The notes: generated from the letters alone by a model not told the origin. Positions 1 through 10,146 are shown, numbered from the stretch's first letter. The stretch: DNA of 64,000 bases from Rhodospirillales bacterium (GCA_020638155.1 JACKJB010000001.1:992001-1056000); one strand, 5' to 3'. Numbers and translations: made by a program.

Positions 1-123
1 GCGGAAAAGCTTATCATGCGCGCCCGTGCCCACTGGTTTGAAAATGAAGACGAAGCAGCAGCCGAAGAAACTGCAGAAGAAGCAGTTGAAGAGGAAGCCC
101 CGGCGGCCGCCAGCAATGCGTAA
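1..123 (+). CDS. nusA: NusA, C-terminal end (partial)
   Basis: The first 123 bases are open in frame 1 and end at TAA. They encode 40 residues containing MRARAHWF followed by an acidic Glu/Ala-rich tail. Alphaproteobacterial NusA (transcription elongation/antitermination factor) typically ends with such an ARAHWF plus acidic tail, and nusA normally precedes infB, as here. The start lies outside the window. There is a 62-bp gap to infB and no room for the ylxR (DUF448) gene that often sits between them in this class. Confidence 0.8.
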   Translation, partial: AEKLIMRARAHWFENEDEAAAEETAEEAVEEEAPAAASNA

Positions 124-185
124 TCTGGAAAAAATTCAGGGTACGTACTGGAATTTCGGGCCGCAAACGTGTAAAAGGACAGCTT

Positions 186-2687
186 ATGAGCGAGACGAAA
201 GACAAAGAAAAAGACCAGAAGAAGACACTCAGCCTGGGTGGGACTTTGAGCCTCAAGGGGGGATCGAAGCCTGCGCCGGTGCAGAGTATCTCGCAGGGTC
301 GTGGCAAAACCGTTGCCGTGGAAGTTCGTCGCAAGCGCAGTGCTGGCCCGGCGCAATCCACTGAGGATGGCGGCGATGATCTGCACCAGCTGACCTCCGA
401 AGAACGCGAAGCCCGGATGCGGGCTTTGCAGGAAGCCGAAAAAGAAGCGCAACGCAAAAAAGAAGAAGCCAAAAACGCGCCCGCTCCTTCGACCAAAGAA
501 CAAAAAGAAGAAGACAAGAAAGCCAAGGAAGAAGAAGATCAGCGCGCCAAAGAGCTGGCGGAACTTCAACGAATTGAAGAAGAAGAGCGCCGGATCAAAG
601 CCGAACAGGCTGCCGTGCAGCAGCAGGCCACCGAAGGCACCCCTGCCCGTCCGGGTTTTGCTGGCAAGAAAAAAGATATTTTCGCCGCTGACGAGGAAGA
701 AGAAGAAAGCTACCGCGCACGGATGAAGCGCCAGACGCAGCGCCGTCCGGCTAAAGCCAGCGCTGACAAACGGCGCGGCGGCAAGCTGACCGTCACGCAG
801 GTTCTTAACGAAGATTATGAACGCGACCGCGGGCCGTCCCTGGCTGCGCAGCGCCGCGCCCGTGAAAAAGCCCGCCTGGCTGCGCAAAATGCCGGCGAGC
901 AGAAGAAAATCGTCCGCGAAGTTGTCGTGCCGGAAACCATCACCGTGCAGGAACTGGCCAACCGTATGGCCGAACGCGGCGCCGATGTTATCAAAGAACT
1001 GATGAAAATGGGCGTGATGGCCACGATCAACGAAACGATCGATGCCGATACCGCTGAACTTCTGATCGAGGAGTTCGGTCACAAGATCAAGCGTGTTACC
1101 GATGCCGACATCGAAATCGGCCTGGAAGGCGAAGAAGATACGGCTGACAACCTGTTGCCGCGTCCGCCTGTTGTTACGGTTATGGGGCACGTTGACCATG
1201 GGAAGACTTCCCTGCTCGATGCGCTGCGCTCCACTGATGTGGTTGCCGGTGAGGCTGGCGGGATTACCCAGCATATCGGCGCGTACCAGATTACAATGAA
1301 AAGCGGATCAAAGATCACATTCCTTGATACGCCGGGCCACGCCGCCTTTACAGAGATGCGGGCGCGCGGGGCGAATGTGACCGATATTGTCGTACTGGTC
1401 GTTGCCGCCAATGACAGCATCATGCCGCAGACGATTGAAGCCATTCACCACGCCAAAGCGGCGGGTGTACCGATGATCGTGGCCGTCAACAAAATCGACC
1501 TGCCCGATGCGAATCCAAACAAGGTCAAACAGGACCTGCTGCAACACGAAGTTATCGTTGAGAGCCTGAGCGGTGATGTGCCGTGCGTTGAAATCTCCGC
1601 GAAGAAGAAAATGGGGCTGGATGAGCTTGAAGAGATTATCCTGCTGCAGGCTGAGCTGCTTGAGCTTAAAGCAAACCCGAACAAAATGGCGATCGGTACG
1701 GTGGTCGAAGCCAAGCTGGAACAAGGCCGTGGCCACGTTGCCACCGTTCTGGTTCAAGCCGGAACTCTGCGGGTCGGCGATATTTTTGTCGTCGGTACCG
1801 AATGGGGCCGTGTCCGCGCCCTGGTTAACGATCGTGGCCAGAGCGTACAGGAAGCCATTCCCGGTGAACCGGTGGAAATTCTCGGCCTGAACGGTGCTCC
1901 GCAAGCCGGTGACCGTTTTGTCGTCACGAACGAAGAAAGCAAGGCCCGCGGCATCAGCGAATACCGCCAGCGCAAAAAACGCGAAGCCTCTAACGTTAAA
2001 TCCGTTGAAGGCGGATCTGCAGATGCGTTTGAACAGATGCTGGCCGCTGCCCGTGAAGGGAATAAACAAACGCTTGGTGTGGTCATCAAAGGTGATGTGC
2101 ACGGTTCGATCGAGGCGATTGAAGGTTCCCTGCGTAAGATTGAAGAAGAGAACGAAGATGTCAAAATCAAGGTGCTTCACGCTGGTACAGGCGGGATCAC
2201 CGAGTCCGACGTCACGCTGGCCAATGCATCCGGCGGGATGATTATCGGCTTTAACGTCCGCGCCAACACGCAGGCCCGCGAAATGTCGGCCCGTGAAGGC
2301 ATCGAGATCCGTTACTACAACATCATCTATGATGTCATCGACGATGTGAAGAATGTGCTGAGCGGCCTGCTGGCCCCGACACAGCGCGAGGTTTACCTTG
2401 GGCAGGCGCTTATCAAGCAGGTCTTCCGCATCACCAAAGTCGGCAATGTTGCCGGTTGTGACGTTACCATGGGTAACGTTAAACGCGGCGCGCATGTACG
2501 CCTGCTGCGCGATGATGTTGTGATCCACGAAGGCATGCTCAAGACCCTGAAACGTCACCAGGACGAAGTCAAAGAGGTCAAAGAAGGCATGGAATGCGGT
2601 ATGGCCTTTGAGAACTACGAGGATATCAAAGAAGGCGATATCATCGAATGTTACGAAGTGGTCGAAGAAAGCCGCAAAGTCGAGTAA
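186..2687 (+). CDS. infB: Translation initiation factor IF-2
   Basis: The 833-residue GTPase brings initiator tRNA to the 30S subunit. About 240 N-terminal residues are low-complexity, rich in Lys, Glu and Ala, as usual for IF-2. The GTPase domain shows G1 GHVDHGKT (residues 334-341), G3 DTPGH (381-385) and G4 NKID (435-438), followed by the beta-barrel and C-terminal fMet-tRNA-binding domains. The ATG follows an AAAGGACAG ribosome site. It leads the rbfA-truB-rpsO set. A 416-aa antisense frame inside it is a shadow of codon bias. Confidence 0.97.
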   Translation: MSETKDKEKDQKKTLSLGGTLSLKGGSKPAPVQSISQGRGKTVAVEVRRKRSAGPAQSTEDGGDDLHQLTSEEREARMRALQEAEKEAQRKKEEAKNAPAPSTKEQKEEDKKAKEEEDQRAKELAELQRIEEEERRIKAEQAAVQQQATEGTPARPGFAGKKKDIFAADEEEEESYRARMKRQTQRRPAKASADKRRGGKLTVTQVLNEDYERDRGPSLAAQRRAREKARLAAQNAGEQKKIVREVVVPETITVQELANRMAERGADVIKELMKMGVMATINETIDADTAELLIEEFGHKIKRVTDADIEIGLEGEEDTADNLLPRPPVVTVMGHVDHGKTSLLDALRSTDVVAGEAGGITQHIGAYQITMKSGSKITFLDTPGHAAFTEMRARGANVTDIVVLVVAANDSIMPQTIEAIHHAKAAGVPMIVAVNKIDLPDANPNKVKQDLLQHEVIVESLSGDVPCVEISAKKKMGLDELEEIILLQAELLELKANPNKMAIGTVVEAKLEQGRGHVATVLVQAGTLRVGDIFVVGTEWGRVRALVNDRGQSVQEAIPGEPVEILGLNGAPQAGDRFVVTNEESKARGISEYRQRKKREASNVKSVEGGSADAFEQMLAAAREGNKQTLGVVIKGDVHGSIEAIEGSLRKIEEENEDVKIKVLHAGTGGITESDVTLANASGGMIIGFNVRANTQAREMSAREGIEIRYYNIIYDVIDDVKNVLSGLLAPTQREVYLGQALIKQVFRITKVGNVAGCDVTMGNVKRGAHVRLLRDDVVIHEGMLKTLKRHQDEVKEVKEGMECGMAFENYEDIKEGDIIECYEVVEESRKVE

Positions 2688-2692
2688 GTATC

Positions 2693-3073
2693 ATGCAAAA
2701 CAAGCAAGGCCCTTCACAACGACAGCTTCGTGTCGGCGAGCAGTTACGGCACGTGATTTCAGAAACCCTGCAACGCGGACATTTTGATGATGCCGCATTG
2801 CTGGATGATGCCCACAATGTTTCTGTGTCAGAGGTCCGGGTCAGTCCGGATCTGAAGAATGCTTCCGCCTATGTCGTCGTCCTGGGGGATCGCAATACGG
2901 ACAATATCCTGCATGCGCTGAACGAAACGGCCTATTACTTCCAAAAAGAGATCAGTCACAAGCTGAACCTGAAATTCACGCCGCGCGTAAAATTCGTGAT
3001 CGACCAGAGTTTTGATGAAGCCCAACGTATTGAAAGCATTCTGGATTCCCTGCCGGAAACCAAGCACCGCTAG
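2693..3073 (+). CDS. rbfA: Ribosome-binding factor A
   Basis: This 126-residue single KH-like protein acts in 30S maturation and 16S rRNA 5'-end processing. The core VRVSPDLKNASAYVVVLG and the later LNLKFTPRVKFVID stretch match RbfA. The ATG at 2693, only 5 bp after the infB stop, is chosen over an upstream in-frame start at 2648 because that one would lie inside infB and add an unrelated 15-residue leader. Length is normal for the family. It is surely co-transcribed with infB. Confidence 0.95.
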   Translation: MQNKQGPSQRQLRVGEQLRHVISETLQRGHFDDAALLDDAHNVSVSEVRVSPDLKNASAYVVVLGDRNTDNILHALNETAYYFQKEISHKLNLKFTPRVKFVIDQSFDEAQRIESILDSLPETKHR

Positions 3074-3094
3074 GCTTTTTGACTATTGCAAAAG

Positions 3095-3122
3095 TTGACA
3101 TTATTTCAAAAATATGTAAAAT
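3095..3122 (+). promoter_or_regulatory. Candidate sigma-70 promoter upstream of the small orf before truB
   Basis: A TTGACA box (3095-3100), a 16-bp spacer and TAAAAT (3117-3122) lie in AT-rich DNA between rbfA and the gene at 3150. The spacing and boxes fit a housekeeping promoter, which would let the small gene and truB be transcribed apart from infB. This is read from sequence only. Confidence 0.5.
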
Positions 3123-3149
3123 TAAATCGCGCAATTATAGGGTGATAAG

Positions 3150-3470
3150 ATGAAACAATTACTGACAAAAGCATTCGGCTATGCCGCCAAACCGCTCGGT
3201 TATACAGCCCAGGCTTTGGGCGGTTTTGGCGCCGCTACAGGCGGCCTTGGTCTTTATTTTGGGTCCTGGACCCATGTAGGTGCCAGTGGCGATATTACCA
3301 GCCTTGGGGTGGCCTTTACGGCGGCCTCGGCCGGGCTTTATTACCTTGGCAAAAAGCTTGCGGCTTCAGGTAAATCAACCACCCCAAATAATGATACCCC
3401 GCCGATAACGCTTCCTATTCCGGCCCCCAAGTCTGGCCGCAAGTCAGCACAATCCGGATTTAAAAAATAA
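3150..3470 (+). CDS. Small Gly/Ala-rich membrane protein, unknown
   Basis: This 106-residue protein is not of a recognised family. A central stretch (about residues 20-70) is rich in Gly, Ala, Tyr and Leu and could form one or two membrane segments. The tail is Pro/Thr/Lys-rich and basic. It sits between rbfA and truB, which are normally adjacent; its stop overlaps the truB start (TAATG), so the two look translationally coupled. A promoter-like sequence lies just upstream. Codon use resembles its neighbours, so a real gene is likely. Confidence 0.6.
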   Translation: MKQLLTKAFGYAAKPLGYTAQALGGFGAATGGLGLYFGSWTHVGASGDITSLGVAFTAASAGLYYLGKKLAASGKSTTPNNDTPPITLPIPAPKSGRKSAQSGFKK

Positions 3471-4426
3471 TGGGGCGGCGGCGTAAAGGCAATATCGTCA
3501 ACGGCTGGATTAATCTCGACAAGCCTTCTGACATGACTTCGACAGATGCGGTGAATATTGTGCGCCGGGCCCTGAATGCGCAAAAAGCCGGGCATGGCGG
3601 TACGCTGGACCCGCTGGCGACCGGGATTTTGCCGATTGCCCTGGGCGAAGCAACGAAAACAATCCCTTATTGCCAGGACCATATGAAACGTTACAGCTTC
3701 CGCGTTATATGGGGGGAAGCCCGCGACACGGATGACGCCGAAGGGGATGTCATCGAAACATCCGCTATACGCCCGTCCGAAGCAGCTATTCTGGCCGCTT
3801 TGCCTGCTTTCACCGGGGATATCGAGCAGATCCCGCCACAATTCTCCGCGATCAAGATTGACGGGGAGCGCGCCTATGACCGTGCCCGCGAGGGTAAGGA
3901 AAACAAGCTGGCGCCCCGCCCTGTTTATATCGAAGAATTAACGCTGACAGACGCTAATGCCGATAGCGCCGGATTTAGCTGCCTGTGCGGCAAAGGCACG
4001 TATATGCGTTCGCTCGCCCGCGACCTGTCCAAGGCGCTCGGCACGGTCGGTTATATCGCCGATTTGCGCCGGGAAGCGGTCGGGCCACTGACAACCGACA
4101 ATGCGATTTCTCTTGCAAAGTTGCGGGAAATCGGGGATATTGCGCGCTCCGAGGCTGAACCAGATGCCTTGGAGGACGTATTGCTTCCTGTTGAGACCGT
4201 GCTGGACGACATCCCGGCTCTGGCCCTGAACGAAAAGGAAGCGGCACGGCTGAGAAACGGGCAAAAGCTCCTGTTTATCGCCCGCCCTGATATGGACCGT
4301 CTGGGACAGATCGGGCTGGAGATCGGAGAAGATGCCACCGCCCTCGCCATTTATAACGGCAAACCTATCGCCCTTGTTGCGGTAGCCGGAGCGGAAATCT
4401 CACCGGTACGTGTGTTAAACCTCTAA
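3470..4426 (+). CDS. truB: tRNA pseudouridine(55) synthase
   Basis: The 318-residue enzyme makes pseudouridine 55 in the T-loop of tRNAs. The N-terminus GWINLDKPSDMTS and the catalytic motif GHGGTLDPLATG, with Asp47 as the expected nucleophile, are clear. A KGTYMRSLARDL segment and a C-terminal PUA-like region follow. Its start overlaps the preceding stop by one base. It is 14 bp ahead of rpsO, the usual truB-rpsO order. Confidence 0.96.
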   Translation: MGRRRKGNIVNGWINLDKPSDMTSTDAVNIVRRALNAQKAGHGGTLDPLATGILPIALGEATKTIPYCQDHMKRYSFRVIWGEARDTDDAEGDVIETSAIRPSEAAILAALPAFTGDIEQIPPQFSAIKIDGERAYDRAREGKENKLAPRPVYIEELTLTDANADSAGFSCLCGKGTYMRSLARDLSKALGTVGYIADLRREAVGPLTTDNAISLAKLREIGDIARSEAEPDALEDVLLPVETVLDDIPALALNEKEAARLRNGQKLLFIARPDMDRLGQIGLEIGEDATALAIYNGKPIALVAVAGAEISPVRVLNL

Positions 4427-4440
4427 ATAAGGAGAAAGCG

Positions 4441-4710
4441 ATGTCGATTACTGCAGAACGTAAGCAAGAGCTTATCGGTGAATACGAAACCAAAAAAGGC
4501 GACACCGGTTCCCCGGAAGTACAGGTCGCTATCCTGACGGAACGGATCAACAACCTGTCAGAGCACATGCAAGGTCACAAAAAGGACGTGCACAGCCGTC
4601 GTGGTCTGCTGAAAATGGTTGCACAGCGCCGTAAGTTGCTGGACTACCTGAAAAGCAAAGATGAAGGCCGTTATCAGAACCTGATTAAACGCCTGAACAT
4701 CCGCCGTTAA
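4441..4710 (+). CDS. rpsO: 30S ribosomal protein S15
   Basis: The 89-residue primary 16S rRNA-binding protein of the small-subunit platform has the typical length and sequence (GDTGSPEVQVAILTERI, then HSRRGLLKMVAQRRKLLDYL). A good AAGGAGAAAGCG ribosome site precedes the ATG. It ends the infB-truB-rpsO unit and is followed by a strong terminator. pnp, normally next, is about 2 kb away here behind a reverse-strand block. Confidence 0.98.
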   Translation: MSITAERKQELIGEYETKKGDTGSPEVQVAILTERINNLSEHMQGHKKDVHSRRGLLKMVAQRRKLLDYLKSKDEGRYQNLIKRLNIRR

Positions 4711-4736
4711 TCCGGCGTTCATAGAGAATAAACGAA

Positions 4737-4766
4737 AAGGCGGCTTCAATGGCCGCCTTTTTTATT
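4737..4766 (+). terminator. Rho-independent terminator after rpsO
   Basis: A perfect 8-bp stem AAGGCGGC/GCCGCCTT with a 7-base loop is followed by a T-run. It lies 27 bp after rpsO. With AAAA before the stem it could also end the convergent gene at 4781-5233, so it may work in both directions. Confidence 0.85.
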
Positions 4767-4780
4767 GCAACAAAGCGCGA

Positions 4781-5233
4781 TTACTTTACGTGCAGTTGAT
4801 CCAGACTGTAATCAGACAGGCATCTCTCAGAAACGAGGACTGCTGATAAAGCCTTATTGCCATTGGATGTATTCTTCATCATGGTGATGCAGTCATATTG
4901 TTTGCCTGTAAAACCAACCTTGGTGGCAAGTACGAACCTGTCATCCTGTGAGTCCGTTTCCTGATAGCTTTTGAGCAATCTTTCCAGTTCGGCTCTTAAT
5001 GCCTGATTGGTATAGGATCTTGTCAGGTTATCCTTGTCATCGGCAGCTAACGCTTCGAGTTTATTTTGAGTATGGGCGATCAGCTCTTCCCTCGATAACT
5101 CAGTAGTCAGACGGGGCGCACGATCATCTTCCTTTTTTTCTTCATTCTCGGGCGGCAAAACGCTCAGCGCGGTAAAAAGCGCGGCAACAGCCAAGCCTGA
5201 ACCGATTAATAATTTGTATTTTCCTTGCATCAC
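4781..5233 (-). CDS. Membrane-anchored or secreted protein, unknown
   Basis: This 150-residue protein starts with a short basic segment and one hydrophobic helix (about residues 8-26, no lipobox), then an acidic Glu/Lys/Asp linker and a likely helical, charged domain. Two cysteines lie in the last 40 residues (YDCITMM and ERCLSDY) and could form a periplasmic disulfide. No family is recognised. It converges on rpsO across the shared terminator. Confidence 0.6.
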   Translation of the reverse strand: MMQGKYKLLIGSGLAVAALFTALSVLPPENEEKKEDDRAPRLTTELSREELIAHTQNKLEALAADDKDNLTRSYTNQALRAELERLLKSYQETDSQDDRFVLATKVGFTGKQYDCITMMKNTSNGNKALSAVLVSERCLSDYSLDQLHVK

Positions 5234-5307
5234 AGCACCCTCTTTATGAAAAAACTGCCCTACAATACATATCTTTGTGTATTATGTCAAACTTCTATAT
5301 AAAAAGA

Positions 5308-5532
5308 CTAAAGTTCAAAAACACAGTTAATCGCCGGATTGCCCTGTCTCACGTCAACGGTAAGGGTTTTGCGGCCTTGCTGACGGGCCGTTTCCATCGC
5401 CAGCTGCGTTTCCGATGTATGCCGGAGCGCAGCGCAGTCCTTGATGCTGTCACGCACAAAAGGCACCGTAGACAAGCACCCCGCCGTACTAGCGAGCGCC
5501 ATGGCGCAGAATATAGCGGAAAGAGGTTTCAT
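5308..5532 (-). CDS. Small lipoprotein, unknown function
   Basis: The 74-residue product begins MKPLSAIFCAMALASTAGC, a lipoprotein signal peptide with a LASTAGC lipobox and Cys19 as the expected lipidated residue. About 55 mature residues follow with two further cysteines. No family is recognised. Its start codon is 2 bp past an 11-bp hairpin that contains its ribosome site (see 5535-5566). The forward frame covering the same DNA is taken as a shadow because it lacks comparable features. Confidence 0.6.
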   Translation of the reverse strand: MKPLSAIFCAMALASTAGCLSTVPFVRDSIKDCAALRHTSETQLAMETARQQGRKTLTVDVRQGNPAINCVFEL

Positions 5533-5534
5533 TG

Positions 5535-5566
5535 ATGGTATCCCTGTTATTTTTTAGGGATACCAT
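5535..5566 (-). promoter_or_regulatory. Hairpin masking the ribosome site of the lipoprotein gene
   Basis: A perfect 11-bp inverted repeat (ATGGTATCCCT/AGGGATACCAT, 10-base loop) ends 2 bp before the start codon of the gene at 5308-5532. Read on the reverse strand, the 3' arm holds AGGGA, 8 bases from the ATG, so the Shine-Dalgarno is fully paired when the stem forms. Neither side has a T-run, so it is not a terminator. A translational switch or mRNA-stability element is inferred. Confidence 0.55.
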
Positions 5567-5593
5567 AGATCAATATAAGGGTTAGTCAACGGT

Positions 5594-6232
5594 TCAGGCC
5601 GCTTCCTTATCCTGCAGGAAGTAGCGTTCCTTGATTTCGCCGCTGTCTATCTCAAAGACCAGCGGCACCCCCGTCGGCATTTCAGCCTTGTTGATCGTAT
5701 CCGGGGTTTCGACGCCGAGGATAATCAACATCGCGCGCAGCGAGTTGCCATGGGCGGCGATCAGGACGTTTTTCCCCTGCTCAATCAACGGCTTGATGTT
5801 TGCCTCGTAATAAGGACGGACGCGTTTTTCAACGACATCTTCCAGACATTCCCCGCCCGGCGGCGGAACATCGTAAGACCGGCGCCAGATCTGGACCTGC
5901 TCCTCGCCAAACTCGGCGCGGGCTTCGTCTTTATTCTGGCCGGTCAAATCGCCGTAATCGCGCTCCCGCAGGTCATCGTGCTTTATCATGCTTTCCAGCA
6001 AAGCCGCCTGCCCCGCATTTTCAAGGGCAATCGTCGCGGTGGTGTAGGCCCGCTTTAACGTACTGGTAAAGACCTGATCGAAATGGATCCCGGCGGCGCG
6101 CAGCCGCTGGCCCGCTTCGGTCGCTTCCCGAACACCGTTTTCACTCAGTTCGACATCGGTAAAACCGGTAAAACGATTCTCAAGGTTCCACTGGCTCTCC
6201 CCGTGCCTTAACAGGACAAGATAATTACTCAT
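5594..6232 (-). CDS. gpmA: 2,3-bisphosphoglycerate-dependent phosphoglycerate mutase
   Basis: The 212-residue glycolytic enzyme interconverts 3- and 2-phosphoglycerate through a phospho-histidine. It shows LLRHGESQWNLENRFTG with catalytic His10, the RERDYGDLTGQNK segment and a second histidine in AAHGNSLRAM. It is the short form (about 210 residues) common in Alphaproteobacteria. A longer frame begins at 6304, but the ATG at 6232 gives the conserved N-terminus and avoids overlap with the upstream gene. Confidence 0.95.
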   Translation of the reverse strand: MSNYLVLLRHGESQWNLENRFTGFTDVELSENGVREATEAGQRLRAAGIHFDQVFTSTLKRAYTTATIALENAGQAALLESMIKHDDLRERDYGDLTGQNKDEARAEFGEEQVQIWRRSYDVPPPGGECLEDVVEKRVRPYYEANIKPLIEQGKNVLIAAHGNSLRAMLIILGVETPDTINKAEMPTGVPLVFEIDSGEIKERYFLQDKEAA

Positions 6233-6248
6233 GACAATCAACTTACTC

Positions 6249-6446
6249 TTATGGGTCTTTTCTGGCTTTGTTCGCGAACATCCAGCTGTTATAGCCGAGG
6301 ACAAAGGTAATCAGACCGATGATAAGAAAACCCGGGTCCCGGCCCAGTGAGCCTATAATGCTCATCGCGGAAAGGAAGAACAGCACGATAGCCATATAAA
6401 ACAATGCAGGGCTGACAAAATAAGTAATAAAATGCTTCGGATTCAT
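6249..6446 (-). CDS. Small inner-membrane protein, unknown
   Basis: A 65-residue protein with two hydrophobic helices (about residues 9-30 and 36-55) and a basic C-terminus, consistent with a two-pass inner-membrane protein. The ATG at 6446 has an AAGGA ribosome site about 9 bases upstream; an in-frame start at 6494 lacks this and adds a polar leader. No family is recognised. It is 16 bp ahead of gpmA on the same strand. Confidence 0.6.
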   Translation of the reverse strand: MNPKHFITYFVSPALFYMAIVLFFLSAMSIIGSLGRDPGFLIIGLITFVLGYNSWMFANKARKDP

Positions 6447-6587
6447 AGCAAAGGTTCCTTGCTGGTTAGAGGCGTTTAAAGGACGCGTAATCAAATAAAA
6501 ACAGGGTTTTTTCTTTGACTTTGAACCATAATCATGCCATTAAATGCAGCGTTGTCAAGGATGGTGGCCGGTCTACGGTTGACTGTT

Positions 6588-6623
6588 GACAGCGGTTCCC
6601 CACACACATTCAGAGCCGCTGTC
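6588..6623 (+). promoter_or_regulatory. Stem-loop in the pnp leader
   Basis: GACAGCGG (6588-6595) pairs perfectly with CCGCTGTC (6616-6623). One G-U and two further pairs extend the stem to 11 bp around a 14-base loop. It lies about 110 bp before the pnp start and has no T-run. In enteric bacteria a leader hairpin cut by RNase III mediates PNPase autoregulation; a similar role here is inference. The 288-bp gap 6447-6734 otherwise holds only the pnp AAAGGAAAATTTT ribosome site and a poor promoter candidate. Confidence 0.45.
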
Positions 6624-6734
6624 TGCTGTCCACCGAAAGCCTTATCCACCGTCCTTTCAACACGAACACGAAAAAACCGTCGATCCGGGAAGGCCTGGAC
6701 CGGCGCATGATGAACATGAAAGGAAAATTTTAAT

Positions 6735-8879
<2,145 letters not shown>

Positions 8880-8899
8880 TTTCCTGACACAATTTCCTT

Positions 8900-8928
8900 A
8901 AAAGCCGGGTGCATAGCCCGGCTTTTTT
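8900..8928 (+). terminator. Rho-independent terminator after pnp
   Basis: A 10-bp perfect stem AAAAGCCGGG/CCCGGCTTTT with a 7-base loop runs into a T-tract, 20 bp after the pnp stop codon. Confidence 0.9.
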
Positions 8929-8971
8929 ATTGTATAAGGATAAAAACAATATACGGACACGGAGGTTCTGA

Positions 8972-9172
8972 ATGTTAAGAAAGATATTAAGCGCTCTTTT
9001 TAAAGGAAAAGTCACGCCGTCCGCACCTTTTGAGGAGCGCGAACTTACCGTGCCGGAAGCGCAGGAAAAGCTGCACGAAATCATGCAGACGGATAACCCC
9101 GACGATGAGGCCCTGGCCTTCAATCTTGCCAGGACAATTAACGACCACGACAGACGCGGCCCTTCTGTTTAA
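8972..9172 (+). CDS. Small protein, unknown
   Basis: A 66-residue protein with a short amphipathic, basic N-terminus (MLRKILSALFKGK) and an acidic helical remainder. A strong GGAGG ribosome site sits 7 bases before the ATG, which is the main support for it being a gene. No family is recognised. It lies between the pnp terminator and a convergent reverse-strand gene. Confidence 0.5.
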   Translation: MLRKILSALFKGKVTPSAPFEERELTVPEAQEKLHEIMQTDNPDDEALAFNLARTINDHDRRGPSV

Positions 9173-9183
9173 TTGAGATGACT

Positions 9184-9654
9184 TTATATCTTGATGGCGG
9201 GCGCGATCAGCCCGGTTAACAGCTTGTTCGTCCCACGCAGCGGCTCATCGGATGTGCCGCATGATGTGTTGACGTTCAGTTCGTCATAGCGAATCTCGGT
9301 TAGAGCCTCTGTCTCTCTTAACCGCTTAAACAAATCCCTGTTTTCTATGGCAACGGACAACCGGGTAAAAACCCGGTCATCGACCACTTTGAAACACTGC
9401 CTCGACTCTTCCGGGTCCAAAGATCCTGTTTTAAACAGCACATCGCAGGTCCGGCTGTCCCGGTCGCATGCCGCATGGGTAATATTACCCAATGCGCGCC
9501 CTTCCGCCATTCTGTATGCCTGCACGTTTTTCCCGTCCTGCTCCTGCAGGGACACCTTTTCAAAGAAAAGCGGCTTGATATGCGGCGCAGACAGTACCCC
9601 GACAAGGGTCGCCGCAAAAAGGGCTGTCAGCGTTTTAAACGGGTCGGAAGCCAT
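9184..9654 (-). CDS. Secreted or membrane-anchored protein, unknown
   Basis: The 156-residue product has one N-terminal hydrophobic segment (about residues 8-24) and then a soluble domain with four cysteines in two sets (ACDRDSRTC..., RQCFKVV, NTSCGT), consistent with periplasmic disulfides. No family is recognised. Its start is 2 bp after the stop of the SET-domain gene, so the two form an operon. Confidence 0.6.
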   Translation of the reverse strand: MASDPFKTLTALFAATLVGVLSAPHIKPLFFEKVSLQEQDGKNVQAYRMAEGRALGNITHAACDRDSRTCDVLFKTGSLDPEESRQCFKVVDDRVFTRLSVAIENRDLFKRLRETEALTEIRYDELNVNTSCGTSDEPLRGTNKLLTGLIAPAIKI

Positions 9655-9656
9655 TG

Positions 9657-10112
9657 TTAAGCCATATCGAACCAGATTTCGCAGTTATAATTCCATGTCA
9701 GCTCTTCGCCTGCTTCGATATCCCGCATGGCGATCACTTCGATGGTTTCATTGGCAAAATCGCTGTCCATATGAATGTTCGGATTTTCGCTGTGGTTGTA
9801 GAGCATCACGTAGCCAAGGACGAGCGCATATTCCTCGCCTTCGATATCGTCACGCCATTCCAGCACGTACCCGTCCGGCGGGCCTTCTTCCGGCATATTT
9901 GCCTTTGGCACAGGCACGACCGGTGCGCGTTCAATCACTTCACCCTTGGCAATGTTGCGGCGGGCGATTACGCCACGATATTTGCCGTTAATACGGTCCC
10001 ATCCAATCGCGCCGTCAAGGCATCCTTCGACGCCGGGCTTCTGTGGCAGGGCCTCCTGTTGTTCCTGTAGTGCTGTATCAAAAGAGTAGACGTTATCTTG
10101 TACCGCTTCCAT
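9657..10112 (-). CDS. SET-domain protein (putative lysine methyltransferase)
   Basis: This 151-residue protein carries the landmarks of a compact SET domain: GVIARRNIAKGEVIER near residues 47-62, the pseudoknot-like YNHSENPN, and the C-terminal GEELTWNYN. SET proteins transfer methyl groups from S-adenosylmethionine to lysines. There is no pre-SET or post-SET cysteine cluster, as in free-standing bacterial SET proteins. The target is unknown. A TTGATT-17-TATAAC promoter lies upstream, and a secreted protein gene follows at once. Confidence 0.8.
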   Translation of the reverse strand: MEAVQDNVYSFDTALQEQQEALPQKPGVEGCLDGAIGWDRINGKYRGVIARRNIAKGEVIERAPVVPVPKANMPEEGPPDGYVLEWRDDIEGEEYALVLGYVMLYNHSENPNIHMDSDFANETIEVIAMRDIEAGEELTWNYNCEIWFDMA

Positions 10113-10146
10113 GTTACGCTTACTTTCCTGTTAGGGTGGAAGGATT

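Noticed and set aside
124..185. A ylxR (DUF448) gene between nusA and infB
   Set aside because: Only 62 bp separate the two genes, too short for the gene. Its absence here is noted but may be common in this lineage.
1308..2558. A 416-aa reverse frame inside infB
   Set aside because: It lies wholly antisense to a clearly conserved IF-2 coding region, has no family features and reflects codon bias on the opposite strand.
5535..5566. Hairpin before the lipoprotein gene read as a gpmA terminator
   Set aside because: No T-run follows the stem on either strand, and it overlaps the ribosome site of the next gene, so regulation fits better.
6586..6614. A pnp promoter at the TTGACA of 6586-6591
   Set aside because: The matching -10 at 17-bp spacing is TTCAGA, a poor match, and the box overlaps the leader hairpin.
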